NCBI GenBank assembly: GCA_016840125.1 | Contig: JAEOSY010000329.1 | Location: 1 to 5,944 of the forward strand | Direction: 5' to 3' | Length of the DNA stretch: 5,944 nt | From: Candidatus Helarchaeota archaeon | GTDB lineage: Archaea > Asgardarchaeota > Lokiarchaeia > Helarchaeales > HEL-GB-A | Shown here: piece by piece, positions 5,732-5,944 of the stretch | Position numbering within the stretch: position 1 is the first letter of the stretch | Layout of the letters: each line of letters begins with the position of its first letter | Notes under the pieces: generated by a model | Databases searched by the model: none | The model's input: only the letters and a program-made list of their open reading frames with translations | Told to the model about the DNA's origin: nothing | Made by a program: the position numbers and the translations under genes

Positions 5732-5935
5732 TCAACGTTTCTTGATCAGCCACTTGATGGCATATATTACTAATAGGATGCAGAAGAATATTAAGATAAC
5801 AAAATACCAAAAATATTCTTCATCAAGCAGAACCGTTTGCCATTCTGGGGGGAAGACAAATAGCAGTAATAAGATATATATCACAAATGCCGCTATCCCG
5901 ATAAGCCACGTTATTAGCGTATCCATTTTCGCCAT
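5732..5935 (-). CDS. small two-helix membrane protein, function unknown
   Basis: The 67-aa product has two clear membrane helices, about residues 7-28 (ending LLLLFVF) and 42-64 (WYFVILIFFCILLVIYAI). They are joined by a short acidic loop with PPEW and DEEYFW. The C-terminus KWLIKKR is strongly basic and should lie in the cytosol, which makes a hairpin with both ends inside. An in-frame TAG directly precedes the ATG at 5935, so the start is that ATG or the ATG three codons later (5926). The leader and any SD lie past the window edge. The protein reading is far better than the opposite-strand frame at 5742-5939, which is treated as its shadow. No family is recognised; it could be a subunit of a membrane complex or a standalone hairpin protein. 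Confidence 0.7.
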   Translation of the reverse strand: MAKMDTLITWLIGIAAFVIYILLLLFVFPPEWQTVLLDEEYFWYFVILIFFCILLVIYAIKWLIKKR

Positions 5936-5944
5936 CTAATACAC

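Noticed and set aside
5742..5939. 65-aa plus-strand frame opposite the small membrane protein
   Set aside because: Its composition is random-like (MQKN..KYQKYSSSSR), whereas the minus strand gives two clean membrane helices.
1..5944. A complete defence or mobile-element system
   Set aside because: No nuclease, integrase, toxin-antitoxin pair, CRISPR array or repeat-bounded cargo could be identified; the left-end scars are too degraded to name.

Overview
The window looks archaeal. The DNA is AT-rich, the intergenic gaps carry TATA-like A/T boxes about 25-55 bp ahead of starts, start sites are a mix of strong Shine-Dalgarno and apparently SD-free, and gene ends are followed by T-runs instead of stable hairpins. 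The protein content fits an anaerobic archaeon: a winged-helix/ferredoxin fusion, a U1-like zinc finger with a coiled coil, and a seven-helix membrane protein whose cytosolic tail has a longin/roadblock-like strand-helix order. The last two make an Asgard-type archaeon plausible. That is inference; no marker gene is present.

Layout. Positions 1-730 hold no intact gene: an imperfect 55-bp tandem repeat (101-210), a minus-strand open frame without a start (198-551) and an orphan C-terminal-looking plus frame (541-651). I read this as a decayed or interrupted locus. Then come, on the plus strand, a 356-aa membrane protein (730-1800) and a 354-aa winged-helix 4Fe-4S protein (1933-2997). A 108-aa zinc-finger/coiled-coil gene (3333-3007, minus) converges on the latter with a 9-bp gap. 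A promoter region (3334-3655) separates it from a divergent ThDP-dependent enzyme of the acetolactate-synthase superfamily (3656-5329, plus, TTG start). The right end is a largely empty region with a possible 26-aa membrane microprotein on the minus strand (5548-5468), followed by a 67-aa two-helix membrane protein, also minus (5935-5732).

The genes do not form one operon: every main gene has its own leader and orientation changes three times. A shared pathway cannot be claimed. The ThDP enzyme has no ilvN, ilvC or ilvD beside it and lacks the residues diagnostic of true acetohydroxyacid synthase, so its substrate is open. The Fe-S protein could be an electron carrier or a redox-responsive regulator. 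I found no RNA gene, CRISPR array, intact mobile element or defence system. The most unusual items are the 7TM-longin-like architecture, the cysteine-dense winged-helix ferredoxin and the scarred left end.
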